A DNA stretch of 64,000 nucleotides from Mesaphorura yosii (lineage: Eukaryota > Arthropoda > Collembola > Poduromorpha > Tullbergiidae), in NCBI GenBank assembly GCA_009869945.1, contig WIXG01000377.1, positions 1 through 64,000 on the forward strand. The letters are read 5' to 3'. The position numbers and the translations under genes are program-made. Positions 36,170 through 49,700 of this stretch are shown piece by piece. The notes under the pieces are model-generated. The model worked only from the letters and a program-made list of their open reading frames with translations, did not search any database and had not been told where the DNA came from. Every line of letters begins with the position of its first letter. Position 1 is the first letter of the stretch.

Positions 36170-36435
36170 TAAACGACTAATGCTAACATTTAATTGGTCT
36201 TACGAAGCTTCAGCCTTAGCTCACTTTGTGCCTGGCGCTTTACCATTGAAGTGACTTCATTTTAATAAACACTGTAGCTGATTACGGTTTCGAGCTTTTT
36301 TTAATTGCATCACCTTTTATTCAGATAATTTTGAAATTGTATATAAATTGAATGAATAATTTTGTTGATAATTTAGCAAATTTTGGTTTACAACAGTCAG
36401 TCAGCCAGCCGGGTCATAATACAATCGAAGGCACC

Positions 36436-39400
36436 TCATTCTTCACAAACACCGTCTGGAAGATGGAACAGCGTTCTTTTGAAAGCTTCAATGTCGGTGA
36501 TAAAGTGTTCATTGGTGCATTTTCCACGGACCTCAGGTTCCAGCTTGATCTCAAACTTCTCATTCTTGCCTGTCTTGTGTGCGTGTGCCAAAGTGTGGCG
36601 TTCGTCGAAGGTGCATTCTCGAAGAGTCTTACGACGCATTCTCCATTCTTCACGAGTTCTCGGCGGAGGTTTAATGCCAGTCTTGTCTTTCAATTCACTT
36701 CCACGGATCTGGAATTGATTGTCAAGATATAAATTTTGAAAGTGAACCAGAATGAGGTTTGGAAACCACGGCGCTTACCTGGACCGAGGCCTTGCGGAAA
36801 TGACAGTTAGACTCCTCGGCATACAAACGAGCTTTGAACAACGCTTGAACGTCTTGAAGCTTCAATTTTTGCAGTGATTGCAACTAGATGGAAAGTTACA
36901 TTAATGGTTGTCTCTCTCCACTTAGCTCGAAATGCGTTTCACTCACTTTGCATTGTAGTTCACTAAAGCGGAAAGTCATGTCTTCGATAGCGCGATATAA
37001 ACCATGCAGTTTAAGATCGTAGGCTTCATTTCCAGTCCAAGATTCAGTCGTTGGTGCACCAGCACTGTACTGATCAGCAAGCTCTTGCTTGAACCTCTTG
37101 AAATCACAACCAAGGTTACTCAACCGTTCATCATAAAAGCCCAACAGCAATTCGTCTGCAGCTTTGTCCAAATTCTTCAATCTGCATGTGAATGAAATGT
37201 GAAGTCTCAATCCATAGACAAAACTAATTTTTTACCTTCGCCACTTACTTATGCGACTCAGAATAACCGTAGCCTTCCAGAACCAATGTCACATCTCCCT
37301 GATACTCCATAAGTCTTGGAGAAATATAGAAATCGGCCGGCTCGCTGAATTTATGCTTCACATATTCAGCCAAGCAAACCTGAAGTCAAGTAAAATTTTT
37401 GTATTGTTAACGTGGACTAAGTTGGACACTGTTAGCAGCCCACTTACGAAGATGAAGTCGGAAATAACTCTTGTCATTGTGCAAGTCGGTCCAATTTGGT
37501 ACGCGTTATAAACGTAGTTTTCAGAGGAGAAGTTACTCAATGTTGGGAAACGGAAGACACGATCACCCTTCTCCAAGAGGTTCTGACAAATCTGTTCAGG
37601 AGGCCAGGAATGCATATGAGTTAAGCACAAAACAAGATGGGCCAATACTTCCACACTTACCAAGAAATAATTGACCGGCCAATTCGGTGGTAGAGTTCCT
37701 TCCATCAAATTTGTGAACTCGCTTGCAGTAGTCCGGTTAACATTTCCATGTAGCAAAGCGACCACGCTGTACATGTTTTTGAAGCGACCCAAGAATTCCT
37801 CAAAATTTGCCAACGTGGAGGGCTGAACTGCGTTGTATTTCTCAACTGCATTCCAGCCGTCCTTATTAATTATCGAGTGATACAGTTCACTGTAGAAGAA
37901 AGGTCAAGATTTAAGAAATCGTTTATCAGAATGTCAAGAAATTACAGCATAATTATCACTTACCTTGCAACCAGATGGTTAGAAACATATTCATCTTTGA
38001 TTAATCCAGCCGTGTGCTTCATCCAGCCTTTCTTCCACTTTTTGAACAATTCTTTGTTTGCATCCGAGCCGAACTTGGCAATTTCACGAAGAATAATCTT
38101 CACAACATTGGGAAGCTTGCTGTTCCAAGAGTACACAGTAATCTGAATTCCATAGGGTGTAGGTTTCAGATTGTATTTGATTCCTGCAGCAACTGCTGGT
38201 CCCAGAACAGGTTTTAGATTTGCATTGAGAAGAAGAGCCCATATTTCCAACATGACAGAACTAAAACACAAACGACAATTGAGTTTAACACGTAGCTTGT
38301 GGCCTGTAACCCCGTAAAAGGGTTTACGAAGGATGATTATAACTGACTTACTTATTCAGGGTAAAAGAGGAAGCCGGCGATACGACATGAATGTAATAAA
38401 TCGCAAAGTGGTCTTCCTTACGATCTTGATGATGCCAAACTCGGTAGTTTTCAGCATTTTTGGCAACTGGATCCGGACGAAATACGTTGAACAGCTGTCG
38501 CAACCAAGAAAATCAGAATCTTAAAATCCTGCACGGCAATCATAAGTCCATTGGACGAAAAGATGATTAATTTTCATACTCCCATCAAGTCTTCAGCATC
38601 CACCAGGCAAGAATCCTCATGAATGAAGGGATTTGAACCAGGGAGTGCAAAGGAGGTTGAGGGAGGGCTAGACCACGCTTTCAGTCGTTCTGGAGTGATC
38701 TCTGAAAAAAAAATGAAAGATGGTTCAGCATTTCGCAAAGTTTAACTTACGGCAAGTGTTACACAACAGGTTAAAGTCCTTAAAATGTACTTTGTTGGAA
38801 AAATTTTGTGCCGAAGACCGGTTCAACTTGGAGATCCTTTTCAGAATACGCTGGTAAATCTTCCATGCATGCGCAGAGCATGATGTTGGCAGTTTCCGCA
38901 ACAAACAGGTCGGAGATGTTTTGGAAGACCTCTTCGTCATATTTTCTGAAAAACACAGGAGCAATAAGAAGATTCCGTGGCTCATGCAACTGAAGGCCAA
39001 CACTTAATTTTGCGACTGGAGCTGGGAATTGGCTGTTGATGTTAACGTCCTGAGCAAGTGCGTGAAAATGGGCAGACGCCACTTTTTGGTGATCTCTGTA
39101 GAAGGAACGTGAAGGCCCGTTTCTCTGCAAAAACTTCAAGTACGCGAAAATGACGGCGACGACTTCATCCACGTCCTTCAGCCCATCTTCGCTCAGGGTG
39201 GCTTGAATTTCAAACAAGCTGCAGTATTCATTTCTGTGAACTCCTTTGTAGCGTGCGTCACATCCAGCGTGAAGTTCCCAAGCAAGATTTCTAAACATTA
39301 CATTACAAAGTGTTAATCAAGTACACTACAACTGCAATCTAATCAAGAAATCTAACTTTTCTCTTAGCTGGTGACCCAAACTGCCGACGCTAGGATCAGA

Positions 39401-41447
39401 AATCAAAGCTCCTAAATAGTCCAATGGCTTGGCATCAAAATCCTTCCAATAAGCTGCCGGTAACGCCCAAGCAATGGTAAGCTGCAGTGGAAATTGAAAA
39501 AGAAATGAAGTGATTGTTCTTACAATAGAAAATTGTGGTATGACTTACAAACGCATCACCCAAGCCTGAGCAATGTGGGTTGGTGCATAAAACATTGTAG
39601 AACGCCTTGAACTTATCGGTGTTGAAGGGCTCAGGGTCGGGACTGGGACTCGCTTTGCCAACCTGAGCCAAAGCAGAAAATGACTGAACAGCGTGTTGAA
39701 GGTTGTCTAAAGTTTCCGGTCCTTTCACCGCAACGGTTCCGGCGCCTCCCACATAACCTGCTTGGACAAACTCGACAATATGCTTCTCCAACTCGTGAGA
39801 GTCGCCAGCTTTCTCCAAAGCAGTCCTACCGAATTCGAAAAGAGAATTGCAGAAATCAAATGAAATGCTAAACATGCCTTTGTCTTACCAAAGACTCGGT
39901 AGGTGACCAGCTGATATCTGCCTGACAGGATGCTCAGGTTTCGCCAGAGTTATCAAGATAGCAAGTCGGCGTTCATCCACGGTCGCGTCTTCCCAACACC
40001 CGTGGCACTGAAGATCTGCATCACGAAATAGAAATCTCAGAGCTCACGAGAAATTTCACTTTCCAAACCGTTATAAATTGTCTTACGTTCTTGGCGATGG
40101 TCCAATGCATCGACAGCTTTGAGCAGATCCTTTCTGTCAACTCTCATATTTTTAATGTGGCTTACAATTCTTCGGCAATGTTCCTTCAAATTTCCAGTGT
40201 TTGCATTCACACGAATGGTCGTGTACTCCGCCGGGATAAATTGGAGTACCTCGGACGAGAAATCTTTGTCCTGTACACACGCGCACAATAGAAACAAGAA
40301 TAAGTTGAAGGGCAAAGGCGCACTTTGTTATTGCAGAACATTAAAGTAGAGAAACTGATATGGGAAGCGACAAGCGAACCTTCAATGCATGAACGACAGC
40401 TTCACGGGCCAAATGACTTATTCCTCGAGTTGATGCCTTGTCATGAATTGAACCAGTCGCAAAGGTGAGGACCATTTCAACCTCCTTCGATCTTTGTTGC
40501 ATGATGTGTTTTTCTTCGTTCAAGAGTGATTTGTTGTGAGTTTCATGTTCTGGTCCCCATTTGTGTCTGATGTCTCGCAATTCGCCTTCGCCTTTGCTGG
40601 TCGTAGTCTTTCTTGGTGCACCAGCGGCAGTAGCGCCCTTTGGTTCTTCCGAAGCAAAGACGTCAACTTCATCGTCCTGGTCTCCGGTGGTAGCGACAGG
40701 AATGGGTGCAGCAGCTGTAATATTAGTTTCCGATGTAGGACGGTCCGGTTCACCCACTTCCATGTCCTCGGCGTAATCGTCTTCCATCATCTGTTGCATC
40801 GCCGACTTCCGCGATTCTGATGATATTGGGACAACGATAACCATATCATGATCGAAATACTTGACTGTTTTGTTGATGCACGCCTCAGGTTTTTCAAGTC
40901 CAAGTCCAGTGGTGGATTTTGTTTCGCATTTTTTATCACGTTTGACTCCAATGCAACTGCAATGAGAAATGAAAGATCTTTCATATTTTCCTGGCTTACT
41001 TTTCTAACGAATAGATCTAATGAAGTATGTCGCGTACCGACTATAGTTCCTCTCTGCCTTTTCATTACATGAGGTGGTCGGCTTATTCCGCGTTGCCAGG
41101 TTTCTTTCTGCATCCGTTTTGGCGTAGCCCAGCGTCGAGACGAGAACAGCGGTGAAGCCATTCTTAAGTCTGATTATGCGGTAATGGTTGAGATCACGAG
41201 GGCTGACGATTGGTTCGGGTAAAATGGTGACTTCAGGCTGCTCGCTTTGACTTTCATCGGCAGACTCGCGCTCGTCGCCACTAGCACCAGCGTTTGCGTT
41301 GTTATCTCTGCTCGGAGTCCTTCTGGCCTTGCCTTCATCCTCCGAAGAACTGTCTCGATGCCTCTTGCTCCTGACCTTTCTTGATCTTGATGGCTTGCTT
41401 TTGGGTTTCTCACTTTGACTTCCACTGCGGCTGCGACTGCGGGCCAT
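36436..41447 (-). CDS. Nardilysin-like M16 protein lacking the zinc-binding site
   Basis: A gene of about 16 exons. Exon 1 (41447-41038) encodes an Arg/Ser-rich head (MARSRSRSGSQSEKPKSK) and the M16 opening HYRIIRLKNGFTAVLVS. Exon 2 (40956-40380) holds a long acidic insert, as in nardilysin. It then reaches the place of the inverted zinc motif: family GLAHFLEHMVF is here GISHLAREAVV (residues about 315-325), so HxxEH is gone. Downstream the M16 fold is well kept, for example VNANTGNLKEHCRRIVSHI, PLDYLGALISDPSVGSL, WELHAGCDARY and FNVFRPDPVAKNAENYRVW. Length and exon order are normal and the frame is open throughout, so this is a maintained gene and not a decayed copy. Nardilysin cleaves before dibasic sites and also acts as a protein scaffold; only the second role seems possible here. 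Confidence 0.85.
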
Positions 41448-42013
41448 TATAGTGATCCAAAGTTATAGTTGAGTTTTGAGTCCAACTAATAATTTTGTGC
41501 AAAAAATGAGTGCGTAATTTAGTCCAACTTTTCTAAAATGAATGAATGTGTGAAGAGATCACGGCAAACTGACAAATGTCAACTGCGCTCTAGAAGTTTT
41601 AAAAATGAAGAAAATGAAAACGGCCAAGCCCTTCTTCTTCACTCGCGTTGTCGCGAGAGTGCGACCGAATTCGACACGCCAGAAACAAAATGTAAGAAGA
41701 AACGCAGAATGGCAATATAGCAACTACGCAACGGACCATTATAACCTTCATTTGGGCATTTCTTTTTATCTTTTATTTCATCTCCAACCTTTTGGAATTG
41801 CATTGGCATTACAAATTCGGCATATGATGAGATTCCGAGATAATATGTTCTGACTTGTGAATTAGTTTACGTTACATTCCATGCATTTTATTGAATTTAT
41901 GAAATGACATTTAGTTACTAGACTTAATTAGTACAAGCAAGGCATGCATCAATGCAATGGCACAGCTTCCTGTTATTTGTTTCTTGAAGGAGGTTTTTGA
42001 TGATTATTTCAGC
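41448..42013. other. Intergenic between nardilysin-like and UCHL3 genes
   Basis: Promoter side of the nardilysin-like gene and 3' UTR of UCHL3. Short open frames here have no family signal. Confidence 0.4.
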
Positions 42014-43161
42014 TTATTCAGAAGATCCAGTTGTCAGGGCCACAACTGTGAATCTGTACTCATTTCCATTTCCAGAGCCCTCGATGGTTTTAATTCGTTC
42101 CTGGCACACCTTGGCTGCATCCTGGTTTCAAAAATTGTGGTCTTAACTTAATTGAAACTTTGCAACAATGTCAGTGGTTGATTTCTTGGTGAAAGCGAAA
42201 GATTACCTTTAACAAATTGCTCGCGGTTGTAGGTCCATGATTCACTGGAAATTGACGCCGACCGTCCATTTCATACAGCTGACCATTCTTATGGATGAAG
42301 GCCACGAAATGAGTAACAAGATTGTCATCACGATCTGGAGCTTCCGTTTGTCCTTCCTGGGCAATTTGTTCATGTGCATCAGAAATGTTGTTGGAATTTT
42401 CTAAAGCCAAGCCGCGCTCCAAGGGACTCATATTTGCGGTTTCTTCAAGAAAACTTTTGAGCTTGCCATCAATCAATTTGACCACATCGAGATTATTAGC
42501 CAGGGAATGAATTACGCCGACGGTGCCACAAGCATTATGAACAGTTTGCTTCATATAAAATACGTCTGTCGAGATTTGGTCTAGTCCAGCTTTAGCCAGT
42601 TTCTCATCGTGTTCTCTACAGTAGTCATCATACTAGAAAAGAAATATTACTTGAGCGTCCCTTCGGGGTAAAATGCGACTAAATTCTAGCCTGTCTGTTA
42701 CCTGTTTCGTAATTGGAAAAAGAAGAATCACGGCGAGCACTGGTTGCGGCACCATTTCAAGAAGGCTGTCATCAAAGCCATAGACGTCAACCCAGTCTCC
42801 TACAGTGGCTCCAAGAGTCCGATTGTACTGTCAAGTGAAAGATCACGTCAGCAGGATAATCCATAAAAACGCATTAAATTCACAGCCCCTGATGTCATAA
42901 GCGTATTCACTACCCGTCATTTTCCTTCAGTCTCCTATCCTTACCTTGGTCATGACCTGGAAACCATAAACACAGCATTTCAGTCACAAATGCTGGATGC
43001 ATAGTTTTTTGACGAAACTGTACAATTTGCTAGCGTTCATTAACTTTGGCTGGGTGAATTCTCCAACTTATTCACGATCTCATTTGAAGAATCACGACAC
43101 TTACCTCGGGGTTTGACTCCAATGGGACCCAGCGCGGGCCAGAAGATTCATTCGTAGACAT
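42014..43161 (-). CDS. Uchl3: Ubiquitin C-terminal hydrolase, UCHL3-type
   Basis: Five exons (43161-43105, 42956-42945, 42827-42702, 42632-42207, 42121-42014) join in frame to 242 residues, all introns phase 0. Human UCHL3 has 230. The opening RWVPLESNPE and DVYGFDDSLLEMVPQPVLAV match the family. The catalytic triad is complete: Cys100 in HNACGTVGVIHSLANN, His173 in LVTHFVAF and Asp188 in LYEMDGR. The crossover-loop area contains MSPLERGLALEN. A segment of about 20 residues before His173 keeps the family's EGQTEAP. The enzyme removes small adducts from ubiquitin and NEDD8 C-termini. Exon 2 is only 12 nt and encodes VMTK, the same place as VTNQ in human UCHL3, so it is needed for a normal N-terminus. 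Confidence 0.95.
42945..42956 (-). other. Uchl3: 12-nt microexon of Uchl3
   Basis: On the minus strand the sequence reads TTCCAG, then GTCATGACCAAG, then GTAAGG. Perfect splice sites flank four codons (VMTK) that continue NPE and precede YNRTLG in frame. Confidence 0.8.
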
Positions 43162-43761
43162 TTTCGTACAATTGACAATTTACGCACAAAAGAGAATGAG
43201 ATTTCCACTTGCAGTACGGTGAGCGCTACCAGTCGCTTAAATTAATAAATTATTATTGGTGAATTTAGTGAAATTGAAACTGATTGAATAGTAATCAAGA
43301 AGAAAATTTAGCAAGCGCAAAATCTGAATACAGAAACGCCTCTAAACTGATTGGCCTTTCTTCTTTTAACCAAGTGTTTTTGCTTGGCGAAAATGTCACC
43401 AGACTGGATACCGGTTGTGTTGAGTCTTTTCTTTTACTCTATGCGACTTCAAAACTCCCACCTGGACAAGGCACAACACAACTTGAAACTCTACAGCGTA
43501 GACTCTGCGGACCTCCAAACCAGAGTTCATTTAGCTAAATAATGAAACGCGGAAATTAAAACCGCACTCCGCATTTCAGCTGAAAGCTTTGTCTGGTTTA
43601 TTTAAACAGATTTGTCATTATATAAAAGCTAAATTACAACCACGTACTTTCAAGAATCTTAACTTTTAACACAACAATGGTCTCTTAACAAAGGAAAGAA
43701 GCGAATTCTATAGCCGACATTAGCTTGCTTTTCCCAATTATTCTGAAACATGGCTTGAAAA
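43162..43761. other. Intergenic between UCHL3 and UTP6
   Basis: Holds the UCHL3 promoter and the UTP6 3' end. A plus-strand open frame at 43284-43538 has no ATG start and no family signal. Confidence 0.4.
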
Positions 43762-46330
43762 TCAAGTCCTTGCATCCTTCAATTGTCCTTCAGCCAATAT
43801 AAAGTCTTCTTTCAGTTCTGGAACCAGACGAACCAATGCTCGACTATAAACTGTCGAAGCTTTCGCTAGATTTCCTCTTTCACGCTCGTACTTGATGAAA
43901 GCCAGCCAAGGTTCTGCAGGAATAAATTGGTCGTGGATTAATAAGACTTTCATAGTCACAACTTCAGTCGGGAAGGTTTCTTTACCGATGTTTTGTTGTC
44001 CAAAGTATTCTGTAGCGTTTTCGTAGCATTTACTTATCCGAGCTAAAATTGTGTTTTTGTTTTCAAGGTCCGAAAGAGTAGTTGTTTCCAATTTGGCCAT
44101 TTCCAAGTGAAACTCAGCAGATAATTTTGACTCCGTAAAATTGGCGTCATAAAATTTTCTTGCGATGAGCATGTCTAAATTAAAATGATACCCAATTAGA
44201 CCATGCCAGGTCAAATGCGTCATAAAATCAAATACACATGAAATGACAGTGACGACTGACCTACGCATCCAAAGTATTTGATGAAAAGCAGAGCTAATTT
44301 GCCCTTAACACTTCTCGGTGCGTCCTGAAATAACTTTTCACAGTCTTCAGCTTGAACAGTTGGTTGCAAAGTGGTATTAATAAACATGCTCAGCCAAATT
44401 GCGGAAGTATCATCTTTGGAATTTTTCAACTGAATTTTGTATTTCTTGACAATCTGACGCACTTCTGCACTCTCTTCACTCATGTCTTGAACAATTTTTT
44501 CGTACAAAATTTGAGAATTATCCGGAAATTTCGAAAGTGCGAGTTCCAAAATATCCACGGAAGAGTGATTCAAAGCAGGTTGAAAGTCTGCGTCAGTGTC
44601 GTCATTTTCAATACATCTGACCAATGCAAGCTATGTAAATGTAACTTTCAATTATATTATATTCAGTTAGTGATTATACTAAATGTGTTTTTTTATTAAG
44701 CTTACCCATTTGAGATAGTTTTCTGCGGACAGCTTCCATCTTTCATGGGCTCGTTCAAATAAAGTCAACAATTTGACTTCATACTCGTACTTATTGGGAG
44801 CAGGTATACGATCAACGATATAAGAAATCGTGTTGATGTACAAGTCGTACATTTTTACTGTTGGTCTCACCAAAAGGCCCTCTTCATATTTCTTGATACA
44901 CTTGCTGAAATAATCGACAAAGTTCGTACTACAGCATAAGTTATTTGGAGTACTTCAAAACAATAATTTACTCAATAAGAGACGGGAAAAGTTGTCCACT
45001 TCCTCCACACAAAGCGATTTTGGCGAGAATGTCGTAAGTGCTTTCATCGGAAGAGAATTCCGTTTGCAAATCCCTACAAAATGGCCGTCATAAATGTTAT
45101 TAAATTAGGAACAAGAAACTTATCATTATTGGGCTAAAAACTTACTCTAGGATTTGTTCACAGAGTGCTGCAGCAAATGAAAACTCGCTGGCTTTCTTGT
45201 AGAAGATTTGATACAATTTCGTACCCTCACGGCGACACATTTTCTGAGCTTGCTTGTAGAAACTTTTCGCAAGACTAAAATCAAACAGAATCTTTTCACC
45301 GTTTTCACGTTCCAGTATCTGTGAAAAGAACAGGAATTTGTAAATGATGATTGGTTTGAAGTAAATCACAGGACATTTTTTACCTTCTCTTTTTCTTGTT
45401 GGTTTTTTAGGGCAAATTCGACATAATGTAGCTCAACTAAGAAACCCTACAATTCAAAGGATTATTGCGGTTGAAGTATGACAGTAAGGCAGAGACACGC
45501 CAAAACTGAACTTCGGATTACCCAATATTACTAAATTTACCTGAACAAAAAGGTCCAGACAATTTGAATGTCTTCGCAGCCCTAATTGCACAAACTGTCT
45601 TGCAGGCTCTAGCCCTTTGGAAGTGCCTGAATACCTTGTCCATTCATATCTGCTTGCGTCTATCCACAGTTCCGGGTATTTGCTTCCGAGCACTTTGGTT
45701 GCTTCGATGAATAAGTTGCTTACGTGTCCCAAACAATTCTGTGTCAATAAAGTGGGAATTTACTTTTTATATTTGAAGCACAGAATTTACCACGTGTGCT
45801 GGTTAAAAATGTACCAAATCCTTCATGAAAAGTAGTCTGAAGTGCCAAAATCTAAGGTCATGCTTGAAATTGTGATTCGCCATCCCAAATCTCGAAGCAA
45901 TGATTGATTTTAGGCGATCTTCTATCTCAGAAGAGTGATGATGGTAGTTTTGTTCCTATGCGTAGTAAGAACGAAGCATATTAAATCTCGCGTGGCAGTT
46001 CAGGAATAATTTCACTATTCCTCTCTAACCTCTCTGCTGACTTTCAGCAAATCTAAGAATGTCTTCAGAAAGTTAAAGTAGTTGAGAAAGTCGTCTAAAG
46101 TTCTTGCCGGTCTCTGGATCTTCATTTCATGTTCACGTATTTCCCCGATCATTTTTCTGGATAAGAAAAAGAAGTCATGGCTCAAGAATCAAGAATCCAT
46201 AATTGTGGAATCCGGCGAACCGTGGTCAAATTCTTACTTCAGCTGATTTTCCGGAAGGAGAGTTATCTGCCTGATCTTCTCGAAGACAGGCACCATTTCT
46301 TCCATCCGTGCCTCCACGTACTCCGCCATG
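43762..46330 (-). CDS. Utp6: U3 snoRNA-associated protein 6 (UTP6), HAT-repeat protein
   Basis: A multi-exon gene starting MAEYVEARMEEMVPVFEKIR at 46330. Its N-terminal RMEEMVPVFEKIRQI, then MIGEIREHEMKIQR and LDDFLNYFNFLKTFLDLL, follow the order in human UTP6 (RIEDRIPELEQLERIGL, LEYKIQRR, EDFINYVQYEINLLELI). HAT-type helical repeats follow, with typical W and Y residues (ELWIDASRYEWTRYS; the C-terminal EPWLAFIKYERERGNLAKA). The protein ends GQLKDART at 43762. UTP6 is part of the UTP-B module of the small-subunit processome and acts in the nucleolus on pre-18S rRNA. The length of about 600 residues fits the family. It is divergent from SF3A1. Confidence 0.9.
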
Positions 46331-46754
46331 TTGATATCAAGTGATGGATAGTAATGTCCTCGTTATATTTATATTTTAATTAGCTCTGAGTTGACTAAAT
46401 TGTAAACAGAAGCACGGTTTGATAGTTTCAACGTAGCTTTCACGTGCCGGAGGACGGAACTCGGTTAAACTCCCTCACTCAACGCTTGAATCAATCAAAT
46501 GTAGGCGAATCCTTGTTGGGACTCTGACAAGGGAAGCATTCTCTTGAATTGTCGTCGGCCTTTCAGCATCCCTTTTAATAAACTTTGACTCTACGAAGTG
46601 AAGCGAATTGTCAGCAATTTCAGTTGTTTTAGCTAATTGTGGTAATACAGCATTCTTGTCGTGTTCTAAGCCTGATTACGATTAGGGTTTACTGGCGAAA
46701 GTTTTTATTAAGCTATTAACCGACTTCAATAAATACCCTATTGCCTAAGATAAG
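46331..46754. promoter_or_regulatory. Bidirectional promoter region between Utp6 and Sf3a1
   Basis: The two start codons lie 424 bp apart on opposite strands, so both promoters and 5' UTRs must share this stretch. No TATA box is evident, as expected for housekeeping genes. Confidence 0.6.
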
Positions 46755-49700
46755 ATGCCTGTCGCACAGACTGATAACATTGTGGAGGGGCTTGACGAGC
46801 TGGCCCTAGGAGCACTGATTGGTGACGATGGAATGCTTGGAAATGACAGCAATGAACTTCCCTCAATTACTTCAACTGAAGAGCTACAATCAGATCAGCC
46901 TCCCGTTCCAACGTCTTCCGTGAAGCCTACCAAACCCATTGTTGGTATCATATATCCACCTCCGGAAGTCCGAAGTAAGCCCCTCTCCTTAAATGTTCCT
47001 TGGTGGCATTATTGAAGCTAATTCTCTAATTCCTGCTTGGCACGCAGATATTGTGGACAAGACTGCAACTTTTGTAGCGAGAAATGGTCCAGAATTTGAA
47101 GTTCGGATTAGACAAAATGAGCAAAACAACCCAAAGTTTAATTTCCTCAACAAGGACGATCCTTATCACGCATACTATCAGCATAAGGTGAAGGAGATCC
47201 AGGAAGGAAAAACACCCGCTGCAAACACCTCAGGACCAACTGCAACAAGCTTCACTGACACATTGAAATCATCTCAGCAACTAATTGATGAAGCCAAGAA
47301 GAAGAAACAGGCGGAATTATTGCGACAGGTTGAGTTGCCGTTTGTACCGAAGGATCCACCTCCTGAGTTTGAATTTACTGCTGATCCTCCGTCCATATCT
47401 GCTCACGATTTGTAAGCCACTGCTCATTGACTTTATCGAAATTACCTTTCACGGCAACCTTCTGTTTTTGCAGGGATGTGGTGAAGCTTACGGCCCTGTT
47501 TGTAGCAAGAAATGGCCGGCAATTTTTATCCACCTTGATGAACCGTGAACAAAGAAATTACCAGTAAGAAATCAAATCAAATCTTATTTACACTCCTTGG
47601 GTTTGAACTTTGACCGGTTTATTAACTTCAGTAGTACTAGAAACTAAAAGGTTAACAGGTTAAGTCAAGTTTCTTAAGATCCTCGCTAACATGAATTTTA
47701 CCATAGTATTTACTTTAGTATTGAAAGTTACTGATTCTAACTCTATTTTTTTATATTACTTATTCTTAGGTTTGACTTCTTAAGACCGCAACATTCCCTG
47801 TTTCAATATTTCACCAAACTTCTAGATCAGTACACAAAAGTCCTTATTCCTCCTAAAGACATCACTAAGAAGTTGACTAATGAAGACAGAAAGAAAATCC
47901 TCGAGGATGTTAAGTACAGATCAAATTGGATAAGACACCAGGAAGTCGAGCGGCGAAAACTCGAGGAGGCTGCAGAGAGGGAAAGAAGTAAGCCTATCCT
48001 TAGTTAGTGTTATGGCTCGTTTCAAGTTTTCGAATTCGTTCTAAGTTTCATGATTTAATTCTGGTTTCTTCAGTGGCATATGCATGCATTGATTGGCACG
48101 ATTTTGTGGTGGTCGAGACAGTTGATTATCAGCCGTTTGAACAAGGACAGTTCCCACCACCAACAACACCACAAGAGGTCGGTGCGAGAGTTCTTTTGCA
48201 AGATCGTATTTTACAAGGTCAAAGCGTCGGTAAGGAACCAGCCGAAGGAGATGAGGATGAACTACAATATCAAGCCGCTGGAGCAGACATTATTCAGGTT
48301 TGATTTCTTAAAGATTGCAGGCTAATGTCTAAGGCTAGAGATTTGAACATTTTGCATTTTCTTGTAACTTGTAATTAGGTTCAAGATATGGAAGAAGAGT
48401 CTGATTCCTCTAGTGACGAAGATGACGGGCCGGAACAGGACCGGAAGAAAGTTGACGATACAGAACAGTACAAGCAGGCCTATGAGCCACCAAAGGAAGA
48501 CCAAGTTATAATTAAGAAAGACTACGATCCTAAACGTGCACTTCCACAGCATGAAAAGGTCATTCGATCGGCTGCAGGCCCCAAACCCGAAGAGTATACA
48601 ATATCTCCAATTACTGGAGAACGAATTCCAGTTTCGAAGCTTCAGGAGCACATGAGAATTGGCTTACTTGATCCAAGATGGCGAGATCAAAGGGACAGAC
48701 AATTGATGGAGAAAGTTAATCAAGAATCGGTATACGCTCCAGGTACTTCATTCAAATTAATGCCGGAAATTCGTATCGTCTGACCTCCGAGGACACAAGT
48801 CGGAATGCTAACACCCATTGGACTTAATACCTAATGTTTCATTGCTTTTCTAAAACAGGTCTTGCCATTGAATCGCAGTTGAAGCAGTTGGCGGAGAGAA
48901 GATCTGATATCTTCGGAGTCGGTGGTGAAGAAAGGCCGATTGGTAAAAAGGTTGGGGAAGAAGAACCTTGGGAAGGTGGATTGCCAAGTTCGAGTGTGTT
49001 CACAGCGAATGACGACGATGGCAAATTAGATGATGGAAAGAAGGATACAATCGGTCCGAGGTAATTTTAATGAGTGGAAAGCAATCACGATTACACAGCC
49101 AATAATACTTTTGTAACAAAATATTCCGACTCGTTTACAGCATGGAAAGCGCTCCGTCACAACCACCTCAGCCCACACATCCAGGCATTTTGCAAGCGCC
49201 GCCTCAGCCTCCATTACCCCAGCTACCTGGAATTATACGACCTGCGCAACCACCGCCACCGCCAGGCGTAATGATGATGAACAGGGTGGGAGTGCCACCG
49301 TTATTGGGCATGCAACCACAGCAGCATCAATTTGCTCCTTATCCGCCTCAGCCAAATCAAATGCCACAGCACAGACCTCCTTTGCTAACCTCAGCCCCAC
49401 CACCAAATTTGCCTCCACTGCAGCAACCTCCGCCGTCAATGCAAATCCCACCTCCTCAACAATCTGTGCCGGCGCCAGTAATTCTGCCGCCGCCTGTGGA
49501 CGACGAGCCTGCGGCGAAGAAAGCAAAGACGCTTGAGGATGCGCTGATTCCAGAAGTCGTATTTCTGGCTTCCAATAACTCTCCAGCTACGTTCATAGTG
49601 GCTGTTCCTAATATGCCGGAGAAACCTGAGTTGAATCTGAATGGGCAGATCATCACAATCACCGAACCCATCACAGATCCGGTGTCCATACTGAAAGCAA

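Noticed and set aside
38601-38660. tRNA T-arm-like GGTTCAAATCC on the minus strand
   Set aside because: It lies in a coding exon of the nardilysin-like gene and no cloverleaf can be drawn around it.
43284-43538. Frame of 84 codons between Uchl3 and Utp6
   Set aside because: No ATG start and no similarity.
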